The notes under the pieces were generated by a model. The model was given only the letters and a program-made list of their open reading frames with translations, was not told the DNA's origin and did not search any database. A stretch of DNA of 46,255 nucleotides from assembly GCA_006503475.1 (NCBI GenBank), contig RSEH01000326.1, forward strand, positions 1-46,255. Direction: 5' to 3'. Origin of the DNA: Stentor roeselii (taxonomy: Eukaryota; Ciliophora; Heterotrichea; Heterotrichida; Stentoridae). Position numbers and translations under genes: made by a program. Shown piece by piece: positions 1 to 7,987 of the stretch (within the stretch, counting starts at the first letter, position 1; each line of letters begins with the position of its first letter).

Positions 1-708
1 CAGTCAGCAAAAGGTACCATAGACCCAGTCTCAAATCTGGCGAATTCAAAAGTTTACATCTTTTCAGGAACTCGTGATGAGCTGATGCTTCCTACTATAG
101 TACAAGGGACTTACAACTTCTATAAAGCTTTTGTACCTTTGAATCAAATTACTTTTGTAGGCGATATTCCAGATAACCATGCCTGGCCGACTAATGATGG
201 TGGAAATCCTTGTTGGTACTACGGGATCGGCTTTGTTAATAACTGTGGATATGACGGGGCAGGGATTATTTTAACTACTCTACTAGGGCCGCTATACCAA
301 GGAGGAACTTATAACAAAAGCAATCTTTTCACTTTTCCTCAGAACAAATACGCTAATTTGAACTCGGCTTCGATGGATACGAACGGATATATTTATGTCC
401 CTTCTGGTTGTCAGAGCTCACCTGTGAGCTGCAGATTGCATGTAAATATTCATGGATGTGTGCAAAACTATGCTTCTATAGGGTTGATGTATATTGAACA
501 GATCGGAATGAATAGTTGGGCTGAAGAGAACAACATTATAACAATTTATCCTCAAACTGCCAATTCTGCAGGGAATTACTTTTATGGATGCTGGGACCTC
601 TATGGATATACTGGAAGTAATTATTGCTTGAAGTCTGCTATACAGATTAATGCTATTCATAGTATGGCACAGGACTATGTGAATATCGTGAGGAATATTT
701 TTCAGTAG
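1..708 (+). CDS. Extracellular short-chain PHA/PHB depolymerase-like esterase, 3' part
   Basis: The frame is open from the first base, so the 5' part lies outside the window; 235 residues are visible, ending in TAG. They match the C-terminal part of 'type 2 extracellular catalytic domain' short-chain polyhydroxyalkanoate depolymerases (alpha/beta hydrolases). KVYIFSGTRDE carries the likely catalytic Asp (residue 26 of the visible part) and DNHAWPT the catalytic His (residue 60). NNCGYDGAG, LHVNIHGCVQ, NIITIYPQT and GCWDLYGYTG then follow in the family order. The catalytic Ser and any signal peptide would be off-window. The family is mainly bacterial, so a role in digesting storage polymer from bacterial prey is an inference. 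Another polyester or feruloyl esterase activity is possible. Confidence 0.8.
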   Translation, partial: QSAKGTIDPVSNLANSKVYIFSGTRDELMLPTIVQGTYNFYKAFVPLNQITFVGDIPDNHAWPTNDGGNPCWYYGIGFVNNCGYDGAGIILTTLLGPLYQGGTYNKSNLFTFPQNKYANLNSASMDTNGYIYVPSGCQSSPVSCRLHVNIHGCVQNYASIGLMYIEQIGMNSWAEENNIITIYPQTANSAGNYFYGCWDLYGYTGSNYCLKSAIQINAIHSMAQDYVNIVRNIFQ

Positions 709-833
709 TTAGGTTTAGTTATTTTTAGGATCGATATAAGGGATTTTATAGTGTTTAGATTAGATGGACTATTTTTTAGCAGTTCTAAGATATTATCTTG
801 TTTTTGGATATATAAGAATTTTTTTCTATCGAG

Positions 834-877
834 ATTTATAACCACTTTTGACAGATATTTTTCATATCTTTTACGAG
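834..877. repeat. Short direct repeat, copy A
   Basis: About 42 bp similar to 1536-1575, including a perfect shared 18-mer CAGATATTTTTCATATCT. The core AGATAT-N5-ATATCT is itself an inverted repeat that could form a small hairpin. On the minus strand both copies read RYEKYL(S/T)KVV, so a remnant of a coding duplication is possible. Function unknown. Confidence 0.5.
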
Positions 878-1535
878 ATTTTTTTTTCATTTTTTACGAA
901 AAGTACTCAGTGATAAAAATATCTTAAAAATAAGATTTCTTCATTAGTATTTTCTAATTGATTTATCCATGCACTAACTATAAACTAATTATGCACTTTT
1001 AAACATTTTTGATGTATTAGAAGGCCCTTATTAAATTTTTAAACAAACTATATTAATACATCTATACTGCATCAAGCGTTTAAGGTTATTATAATGATAT
1101 ATCTTCATAAGCACTGATAAAATATTAACTTAAAAGTTACTGCAACTTAAATTTTTTCAGTATTGATACTCTAAATGAGAAAAACTCAGCCTTTAGTATT
1201 TAATCCAAGGTTTTATTCAAATCAATAACAAATAATATCTAAAATTATGACATCTAGTTGTGAAGTCATCAAGGCTTAACTTCTAATACAATCACATTCA
1301 TTATTTGTCAAATAGAAAAACTTATGTGGGTTTGAATTAAATAAAGTATAAATAATAATGATTTGTCTTTTAATAGTAAATCTATGATTAATATTCTTTA
1401 AATAATGTTAAAAATTCAATCCTAGTAACAACAGAATCAATAAAATGACAATCATCACCTCTTCATATTTTCGAAACTCTCCAAAAATTTAAAAAAAAAT
1501 ATGGAATCCATTTCAAAAGATTTTGTAAAATTTCC

Positions 1536-1575
1536 ATTTGTAACCACTTTGGTCAGATATTTTTCATATCTTTAC
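1536..1575. repeat. Short direct repeat, copy B
   Basis: Second copy of the 834-877 element, same orientation, about 700 bp away, with a few substitutions and one-base length differences. It sits in non-coding DNA upstream of the sirtuin gene. Confidence 0.5.
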
Positions 1576-2019
1576 AAAAACGCGATTATCTCTATATTAT
1601 TTAAAATCTGTACAAAAGAAACCATATCTAAACCCAAACGAAATTTCCTCAACATCCAAGCCATTCAACCAAAAAATCCAAACCTTTCAATTCCAATATT
1701 TTTCCAAGCTCGCCATCGATTGGTGATAATTTTCCATTCCAAAAGCTCTCTATTTCAATAATATCTAAAATTAAATAAGATACCCGATCAGTTCATCACA
1801 TTCCAAATAAACAATTAAACAAAATCTCCATTTTCCATATCTTTCAATATGCCCTTCTCTTCCAATCCAAAATCCCAATGCTCCTTCAAAAAGCCTTTCA
1901 TTCCAAAGGCCTTGAATCAGCTTTTCCAAAAACTCTCCTACAAAAAAAATTTAAATTTTACTGTCCAACCAGCCAGTGACCAAGTCAACCTCAACCAAAC
2001 TCCTCACTTTCCAAAAATA

Positions 2020-2853
2020 ATGAAAAGCCTTCCAGAGATCCATCTGGCAGCGAAAGCAATAAAATCAAGCAACCTTCTTCTAATAACAGCAGGGGCAGGC
2101 ATGGGGGTCGATTCAGGTCTTCCCGACTTTCGAGGTCCTCAAGGTTTCTGGCGCGCTTATCCAGCAGCAGCGAAGCTCGGCCTGACCCTTCCAGAGACGT
2201 CGAACCCTCAATGGTTCCACCGAGACCCTTATTTCATTTGGGCCTTTTTCGGCCACCGACATTCTCTTTACAAATCTGCATCTCCGCACAACGGCTTCGA
2301 GATCTTAAAAAACTGGTGCAAAGACCGAGAGTATTTCATTTTCACCAGCAACGTTGACGGGCAATTCCAAAAATCAGGTTTTCCTGAAGCGAAAATAGTT
2401 GAATGCCATGGAAGCATCCATTATCTGCAGTGCTTCGAATCACATCACTGCACTCTTGACATCTGGGAAATGACTACTGTTGACTTTGATTTGAAGACTT
2501 TTAAAGCAAAAGACCCTCTTCCGAAATGTATTCATTGTGGAAAAATCGCAAGGCCTAATATTTTAATGTTCGGTGATCATGGGTGGATCAGTGACCGCAC
2601 CGATCAGCAGAGAAGTCGACTTGAGGAACTACTCGGCTTGAAGAAGTGGAAAATTTGTGTCGTTGAATGTGGCGCCGGCGACGCTGTTTATACTGTCAGG
2701 GCCTTTGGGGAACATTTTTTGTTTCGTGAAAAAGCCGGTTTTGTCAGGGTGAACCCTGAACAAGACAATTATTCTCATGACGGAATCATTCAAGTGAAAC
2801 TCGGAGCTTTAGAAGGCCTGAGCTTGATTGATGAAGAGATGAAAAAATTGTAG
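2020..2853 (+). CDS. Sir2-family NAD-dependent protein deacylase (bacterial-like sirtuin)
   Basis: A 277-residue sirtuin that removes acyl groups from lysine using NAD+. The NAD loop reads GAGMGVDSGLPDFRG, followed by TSNVDGQFQKSG. The catalytic His lies in VECHGSIHYLQC. Four zinc cysteines are LQC, HHC and the KCIHC pair, followed by ARPNILMFGD. Near the end ECGAGDAVYTVR is the second nucleotide-contact segment. Two changes from common eukaryotic sirtuins are visible: Gly where GAGxS usually has Ser, and Gln in place of His in the TQNxDxLH motif. The latter form is familiar from a bacterial subfamily. The frame stays open to an ATG at 1849. Those 57 extra residues have the composition of nearby non-coding DNA but are basic and acid-poor, so a mitochondrial presequence cannot be excluded. 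Confidence 0.88.
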   Translation: MKSLPEIHLAAKAIKSSNLLLITAGAGMGVDSGLPDFRGPQGFWRAYPAAAKLGLTLPETSNPQWFHRDPYFIWAFFGHRHSLYKSASPHNGFEILKNWCKDREYFIFTSNVDGQFQKSGFPEAKIVECHGSIHYLQCFESHHCTLDIWEMTTVDFDLKTFKAKDPLPKCIHCGKIARPNILMFGDHGWISDRTDQQRSRLEELLGLKKWKICVVECGAGDAVYTVRAFGEHFLFREKAGFVRVNPEQDNYSHDGIIQVKLGALEGLSLIDEEMKKL

Positions 2854-2876
2854 TTAACCATTTTCATAATTCTCTC

Positions 2877-4172
2877 ATGAACACCCGAGATGACTTTGAA
2901 GCTAAACCGGGCCAAGGCGATTTAACACCTCGGCAAATGCGAGAGTTAAAAAACCAAAATGACCAACTTTACAGTCAATTTCTAAAACTACGGGAAAAAC
3001 ACCTCCAAACTAAAGAAAATCTTTCAAAACTCCAGATTTCTCATTCAAACCTTGAAAAAGAAGTCACTCTTACTAAAGCTAATCAGAAAAAAATCATGAT
3101 GCAAAAGCAGCTGGTTGAGAAAGAACTACAAGATTCTAAAGATTATTCCAGGAAACTTGAACAAAAAATCGCGATAGGCGCAAAAGGACCGAGTCTTGCA
3201 GAGATTAACTTGCAGCTATCGTTAAAAGTTCAAGAATTGAAACAAGAAAAGCTAGAAACCTGCAGCAAGTTGCAGAAACTTGAAACAGAAAACAAGTCTT
3301 TATTACAAAAAGTGAAAATTTTGTCGAATTCTGTTGAAAATCAGTTTTCTTGCTTTGACTTCAGCTCTCCAGGGTCGAATGATGTTGAAAGTTCTTCAAA
3401 AGTTGAAAAAAATCTTCAAATAAAAAACGCGACTGAGCTGATCACGAGTCTCGCTTCTGCGAAAGAAATGACTGAAAAACTGAAACTTTTCGCTGCTGAG
3501 ATGAAGGAAAAGTATGAAAATGAAGCTTATAAAGTAGAAGAACTTCAAATTATTCGAGAGTCAAACAATGAGGAGCTTAATAGGCTTGAAGAGGAAAATT
3601 TTAAAATGAAAAATGAAGTCGAAAAACTTTTTAAGGCGAATAAAGAACTTGCTATTGACCGCAATGCACTTATTCAATGTTTAGAAGAAATGTCAGCGCA
3701 ACTTAAGCAGTATGAACTTGATATTGAAACTTGTTCTTTGCAGATAGAGGAAAAATCTCAGGAATTTCAGCAAAAGGTAGAAATTTTGGAAAGAGAAATC
3801 AAGTTTAAAGATGAAATCATTCAAAAAAAAACGGAAAACTCTTCTGGGCAAATTGATCTTATGAAAAAACAAATCGATCAGGCGAATGAAATAGAAAAAG
3901 ATAACCAAAATTTAAAGATTGCTTTGAAAAAGGCAAAAACGGAAATGGAAGAATTCAAAAAAGAAGCTGAAATTAGGGAAAAAAGGTTAAAAATCAAGTT
4001 GGCTTCTTGTTTTAAGGAGTTTGAGAAACTTTTGAAGGAAAAGGAAGAGATTCAGGCTTCTTTAGGAAAAACTGAAAAACAAGAGGATCGTCCTAGACAG
4101 GTCGATGATGTTTTTTATTTGTTGAAACAGGCGAAACAGAAAAACTTGGATTTGTTGAACCTTGTATCTTAA
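2877..4172 (+). CDS. Coiled-coil protein, unknown function
   Basis: 431 residues, almost entirely predicted coiled coil from about residue 20 to 425, rich in Glu, Lys, Gln and Leu. A short break near residues 155-180 (FDFSSPGSNDVESSSK) may be a hinge. No catalytic or targeting motif is visible. The ATG lies 23 nt after the sirtuin stop and is the first in frame. A structural role at the cytoskeleton or basal body is plausible for such proteins in ciliates, but nothing in the sequence shows it. Confidence 0.8.
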   Translation: MNTRDDFEAKPGQGDLTPRQMRELKNQNDQLYSQFLKLREKHLQTKENLSKLQISHSNLEKEVTLTKANQKKIMMQKQLVEKELQDSKDYSRKLEQKIAIGAKGPSLAEINLQLSLKVQELKQEKLETCSKLQKLETENKSLLQKVKILSNSVENQFSCFDFSSPGSNDVESSSKVEKNLQIKNATELITSLASAKEMTEKLKLFAAEMKEKYENEAYKVEELQIIRESNNEELNRLEEENFKMKNEVEKLFKANKELAIDRNALIQCLEEMSAQLKQYELDIETCSLQIEEKSQEFQQKVEILEREIKFKDEIIQKKTENSSGQIDLMKKQIDQANEIEKDNQNLKIALKKAKTEMEEFKKEAEIREKRLKIKLASCFKEFEKLLKEKEEIQASLGKTEKQEDRPRQVDDVFYLLKQAKQKNLDLLNLVS

Positions 4173-4315
4173 TAATTAAGTAAATTTAAAATTTGATGGA
4201 GAATAAGTATCGGCTTTGATAAGAGTTTTGACTTTGCTGAATTTTTTTCTGATGAGTTTTGATTATTATCAACAGGCCGGCCACCCCTTTTAAATCTAAA
4301 ACAATAATAGTAACT

Positions 4316-5752
4316 ATGGAGGGAAGACCCGAGGTCCATGAACTCTTATGCAGAACTCGTGACTCAGTCCGTGTAATCCGAGGGCTGAACGCCATCGAAA
4401 GTATCTGCTTCTCATCTCCATGTTTTGTAAGTCTCTTCTCACCGAGTGGTTCAAAACTGGCAGTGGTAGACCTAATAGGTATAAAAGTGCTAAGCACATC
4501 AAACTATTCAGAAATCTTTTCAATTCGTCGTTCAAACGTTCAGCTTCTTCACTTTTCCAACTGTGGCAAGTACCTAGTTTCCTGGGAAAAGCCTCAAGAA
4601 GAGTCTCCAAACCTTTTAATCTGGGACACAGATTCAGGAAAGCAAGTTTACGCATTTTCTCAAAAGAAGTTCTTAAAAGAAACCTGGCCAACAGCGATAT
4701 TCAGTTCAGACAGTCGATTCATTTACATAAAAAACGTGAATGAAATGTTCGTATACCGAATTCCAGAGCCTCATCCATTCATGATATTCAGTGATTTTAA
4801 AATAACCAGTTTTTTTGTATCTCCGAAACAACAGCTGATAATCACTTACACTGGAGAAGAAAAGACTGAAGGTTCGAAACTCACTGTTTTAAGTCATTCG
4901 AATGGAATTGCGAAAGTCGCTGAACTTGTGATAAACTTTGTGCAAGAAGTGAAAGTTATTTGGAATAAAACTGGAAACTCTGCACTTGTCTGGTGTCAGA
5001 CTGATGTTGATTCCACTGGAAGAAGCTACTACGGAGAACATTCCTTGTTCATCGTCACTGGAGATGCCAGGGTCAAACAGGTAAAGACTACTGAAGGACC
5101 GATTCATGATTTGATGTGGAATCCGGCTGATGATACTTTTGTTGTAATCGCTGGCTTTATGCCTGCAACTAGCCACTTTTATAATAGCTCTGGGAATAAA
5201 AAGGAACAGATCGCAAAACATCATCGAAATACCATCAAATGGAATCCTTTTGGCACTTTATTTCTTATTGCTGGATTTGGGAACCTGCAGGGCGATGTCG
5301 ATATTTATGAAAAAAATTCTCTTTTACTTGTTGGCAACTGTCGAGCGAATTCTACTGTTTATTGTGAATGGGGAGCTTGTGGAAAAGTTTTTGTTGCTGC
5401 CACTCTGTGTCCGAGAATGCGGGTTGATAATGGGTACTGTATTTATAAGTACACTGGAGAAATGCTTTATAGAGTCATGGAACCACTTGAACTCTGGCAA
5501 GTCGCCTGGGCACCTCAGGTCTTCCATCCTCAGCCGTTAACCCCTCGAGCTGAGGAAAAAAAGATAGTAGAAAAAAAGACCTACAAGCCTCCAGGAGCCA
5601 GCTCAGGCTTTGCCGAGCGGTTCAAAGCTGCAAAAGAATCAGCTTCTGGAAAGCTCCAAACAGTAATCGCACCTCCTGCTGACTATATCCCAGGACTCGC
5701 CCCGGAGCCTGCGAAGAAGAAGAAGAAGAAAAAGAAGCCCCCTCAAAAATAG
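4316..5752 (+). CDS. EIF2A: Eukaryotic translation initiation factor 2A (eIF2A)
   Basis: 478 residues with the eIF2A layout. The first ~400 residues form a WD-like beta-propeller without strict GH/WD signatures. Family-typical strings are GFMPATSHFYN, NTIKWNPFGTLFLIAGFGNL, TLCPRMRVDNGYCIYKYTGE and LELWQVAWAP. The C-terminal tail has YKPPGAS and ends in a polylysine run before PPQK. eIF2A binds initiator Met-tRNA on the 40S subunit independently of the GTPase eIF2. The start at 4316 (MEGRPEVHE) is the first ATG; upstream in-frame codons carry none. It is convergent with the kinesin gene, only 21 nt separating the stops. The protein is shorter than the human one (about 585 residues), mostly in the tail. 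Confidence 0.9.
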   Translation: MEGRPEVHELLCRTRDSVRVIRGLNAIESICFSSPCFVSLFSPSGSKLAVVDLIGIKVLSTSNYSEIFSIRRSNVQLLHFSNCGKYLVSWEKPQEESPNLLIWDTDSGKQVYAFSQKKFLKETWPTAIFSSDSRFIYIKNVNEMFVYRIPEPHPFMIFSDFKITSFFVSPKQQLIITYTGEEKTEGSKLTVLSHSNGIAKVAELVINFVQEVKVIWNKTGNSALVWCQTDVDSTGRSYYGEHSLFIVTGDARVKQVKTTEGPIHDLMWNPADDTFVVIAGFMPATSHFYNSSGNKKEQIAKHHRNTIKWNPFGTLFLIAGFGNLQGDVDIYEKNSLLLVGNCRANSTVYCEWGACGKVFVAATLCPRMRVDNGYCIYKYTGEMLYRVMEPLELWQVAWAPQVFHPQPLTPRAEEKKIVEKKTYKPPGASSGFAERFKAAKESASGKLQTVIAPPADYIPGLAPEPAKKKKKKKKPPQK

Positions 5753-5773
5753 TTACTAGTTAGTTTAGGTTAT

Positions 5774-7903
5774 TCAAAGCAACTGAGCTAATAATGCCTT
5801 TCTTAGTTCTTTATTTGTTTCTTGGGTTTCATTTGAAGACTGCATCGCGTTTAGTACTTCCAAAAGGTTCTTTTCACGAGTGCGACTCTGACGAAGAGCT
5901 TCAGCTAAGGTTTGCACTTCATGAATCACATTGTCTAAAAAACTTTCTTGTTTCTTGTTGTTTAAATCAAGTTGAAAGCGGCGAAGAAGGTTTATTATAA
6001 AGTCACTTTCGATTTTTTCAGGATTTTGAAGGTTTTTTTGAAGTCTTTTAAGAGTTTCTTCTGGCATTCCTGAAGTACTTGCGATTTCTTTCATAATTTT
6101 TAACTCTTCTTGAAGAAGGGTGTTGGAGGACTGGAGTGAAGAGGTTAGAGATTTTAAGGAAGTTGTTTCTTTTTGAAGAGATTCTAGTTCTTCTATCATT
6201 TCTTGGAAAGTTGACTCGTTCATTTGAAGTGATTTGGTTTGTTTCCCGATTAGAGATTCTTGAACTAGTGTCTTGCGGGTCATGTTTTCGAAACATCTTC
6301 GACTGAGCAGCCATTTTCTTTCGTTTTTTTTTATGGTTGAAAGGTCTTTTTCGTGGGTGAGAAGAGAGGCTTCTAGCGATTTTGAGTAACGAGATACTTC
6401 TTTTATTGCAATTTTGTACTTTCTTTGGAGAGTTTCCAGGTCATTTTCAGGCTTTTCTAGAACTTCTACTGAGTTTTCGAAATCTGTTAAAGCGTTTATT
6501 TGCTCTTGTCTTAGGGTTTTTATTACTTTTTCGAGTTTCGAGATTTCATTTTCGTATATCTCGAATATGTTTTGGAATTCACTTGTTTCTTGTAATGTGC
6601 GGATTTTTTGCTTTAGTGATTGGTTCTCGAGTTTCATGTTTTCTATTTCAAGTTCGTTTGATAGTCGAAGTTCTTCTAGTTCCTGCTGAAAAATCTGCAT
6701 TTTTAACACACTGGTGTCGATCTTTGAGTTGTCTAAGCTTGTTTGTTTTATTATCACGGTGTCTTGAGGTGCGTAGCTAGTCTTCACAGGTGAATTATCA
6801 AGATCACAAATCATCTGACTAATCTGATCCTTAATACTTTGTTTAGTATTTCTAACATCACTCCTTCCACAATCCTGTGCAGATTCCCAATACCTCGGAA
6901 CTTTCGACCTCTGTAAAAATTTCTGAAAAGAAACCAATCTAAACCCATCCTGATAATGATTCGATCTCGTAACAATACAAGAAGCCCTAGAAAGTACATC
7001 CAAATTTTTACAAACATCTTCAAATTCCGAGTCTTCCTTAACCGCAGTTAAAAAAAAGTTTTTCCCCATGGTAAGCAAAGGACAAAGAACAAGTGAAAGT
7101 TTTGATTTGCGAGAAGCAGTTAAAACATCAGAACTAATACCAGGTTGTTTTGCCATTTCCCACATAATGCTGCGGTACTGGTTCAAACCAATCCGAGTCA
7201 CGTTAAGCTGCTCGTCACAGCCAAGCTTTACCCGGACCTCAGGACTCAAAGTCGCGGGGAGGGACCCGGCGAGGTCAACGACGCACAAGGAAAACTTTTC
7301 AAGAACAAGGCGAATGAAGAGATGCGACCTGTTGTTAAGACATCTGAACTTTCCGTCACTTTTCGCCTTGAAGTTCGAACTTAACTCTTTCGCACATTCG
7401 AGAAGGTAAAGACCTTGTTGCTTGTCACTTATTTCTATTGATACAAAATCTTGAGATAATATCGAAGTTGGACGACTTTCAGAAACTTTTAAAAGGTCTA
7501 AAACTCGCTCACTTCGATCTTCAGAGGAATAAACGATTTCCCAAACGCTTAGTCCGAGATTTCCTGAAAAGTTCTGAAAAATCTCTTCAAAAAGACAGGA
7601 AAATAAGTCCAGGCCGTCCTCTGAGCTGAATAAAGAATAAGTTTTCCCTGAGTTTACTTCTCCATAAGTTACAAGACAGGTGTTAGTTCCTGATAAAAAA
7701 GAAGAAACTAAACTAGAACTACCCCGCGTCAGGTAGTCCCAAAGTGCTTTATTCGCCGAGCTTTTATTAAAAATTTTCTGAAACTTGTAAGATTTACACT
7801 CAGTTAAAGTCTTTACGTTGAGGTCTGTATCAGTTGATTTTAATTCAACTTTCGCTTCTCTTGCAGGAAGGATCCTAAGAAGTGCAGAGCTTTTGATTTC
7901 CAT
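5774..7903 (-). CDS. Kinesin-like protein with divergent motor and coiled-coil tail
   Basis: 709 residues ending in TGA. An N-terminal kinesin motor (about residues 5-330) is recognisable by a P-loop GEVNSGKTYS at 81-90, a switch I remnant NNRSHLFIR and switch II VDLAGS. These differ from canonical GQTGSGKT, SSRSH and DLAGSE. The Arg of switch I is kept but the partner Glu of switch II is Leu, so ATP-coupled motion may be altered. Residues about 390-700 are long coiled coil. I cannot place it in a kinesin class. The start codon is 84 nt from the divergent mannosidase start. Confidence 0.82.
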   Translation of the reverse strand: MEIKSSALLRILPAREAKVELKSTDTDLNVKTLTECKSYKFQKIFNKSSANKALWDYLTRGSSSLVSSFLSGTNTCLVTYGEVNSGKTYSLFSSEDGLDLFSCLFEEIFQNFSGNLGLSVWEIVYSSEDRSERVLDLLKVSESRPTSILSQDFVSIEISDKQQGLYLLECAKELSSNFKAKSDGKFRCLNNRSHLFIRLVLEKFSLCVVDLAGSLPATLSPEVRVKLGCDEQLNVTRIGLNQYRSIMWEMAKQPGISSDVLTASRKSKLSLVLCPLLTMGKNFFLTAVKEDSEFEDVCKNLDVLSRASCIVTRSNHYQDGFRLVSFQKFLQRSKVPRYWESAQDCGRSDVRNTKQSIKDQISQMICDLDNSPVKTSYAPQDTVIIKQTSLDNSKIDTSVLKMQIFQQELEELRLSNELEIENMKLENQSLKQKIRTLQETSEFQNIFEIYENEISKLEKVIKTLRQEQINALTDFENSVEVLEKPENDLETLQRKYKIAIKEVSRYSKSLEASLLTHEKDLSTIKKNERKWLLSRRCFENMTRKTLVQESLIGKQTKSLQMNESTFQEMIEELESLQKETTSLKSLTSSLQSSNTLLQEELKIMKEIASTSGMPEETLKRLQKNLQNPEKIESDFIINLLRRFQLDLNNKKQESFLDNVIHEVQTLAEALRQSRTREKNLLEVLNAMQSSNETQETNKELRKALLAQLL

Positions 7904-7987
7904 ATTTAAATATAATAATTAAATGATGAAACAGGAATCTCTCTGAATAGTGAATGAGAGCTAAACCTCTGAAATATAATCTAGTAA

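Larger units (their letters stand above)
709..2019. other. AT-rich intergenic region
   Basis: About 1.3 kb between the esterase stop and the favoured sirtuin start. It is AT-rich with many stops in all frames. An 86-codon open stretch at 1501-1761 has a Ser/Pro/Phe/Lys-rich translation without family resemblance and is probably chance. A minus-strand 62-codon stretch (702-890) overlaps the esterase stop and is equally unsupported. The only clear structure is a short direct repeat (834-877 and 1536-1575). No RNA gene was recognised. Confidence 0.5.

Noticed and set aside
702-890. 62-codon minus-strand open frame overlapping the esterase stop
   Set aside because: Lys/Ile/Asn-rich as expected from AT-rich DNA. 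The only hint is the short repeat shared with 1536-1575, which is too short to prove coding.
1501-1761. 86-codon open frame upstream of the sirtuin
   Set aside because: Composition is that of the surrounding C/A-rich non-coding DNA, with no domain or conserved pattern.
4484-4499. 16-nt GT..AG stretch inside eIF2A as a possible intron
   Set aside because: Removing 16 nt breaks the frame and deletes residues that fit the propeller.
4314-4691. Minus-strand and alternative-frame ORFs inside the eIF2A gene
   Set aside because: Shadows of a confidently identified gene with no family resemblance.
6382-6780. 132-codon plus-strand ORF opposite the kinesin coiled coil
   Set aside because: Phe/Leu/Ser-rich antisense of a Glu/Lys-rich coiled coil, a known artefact.
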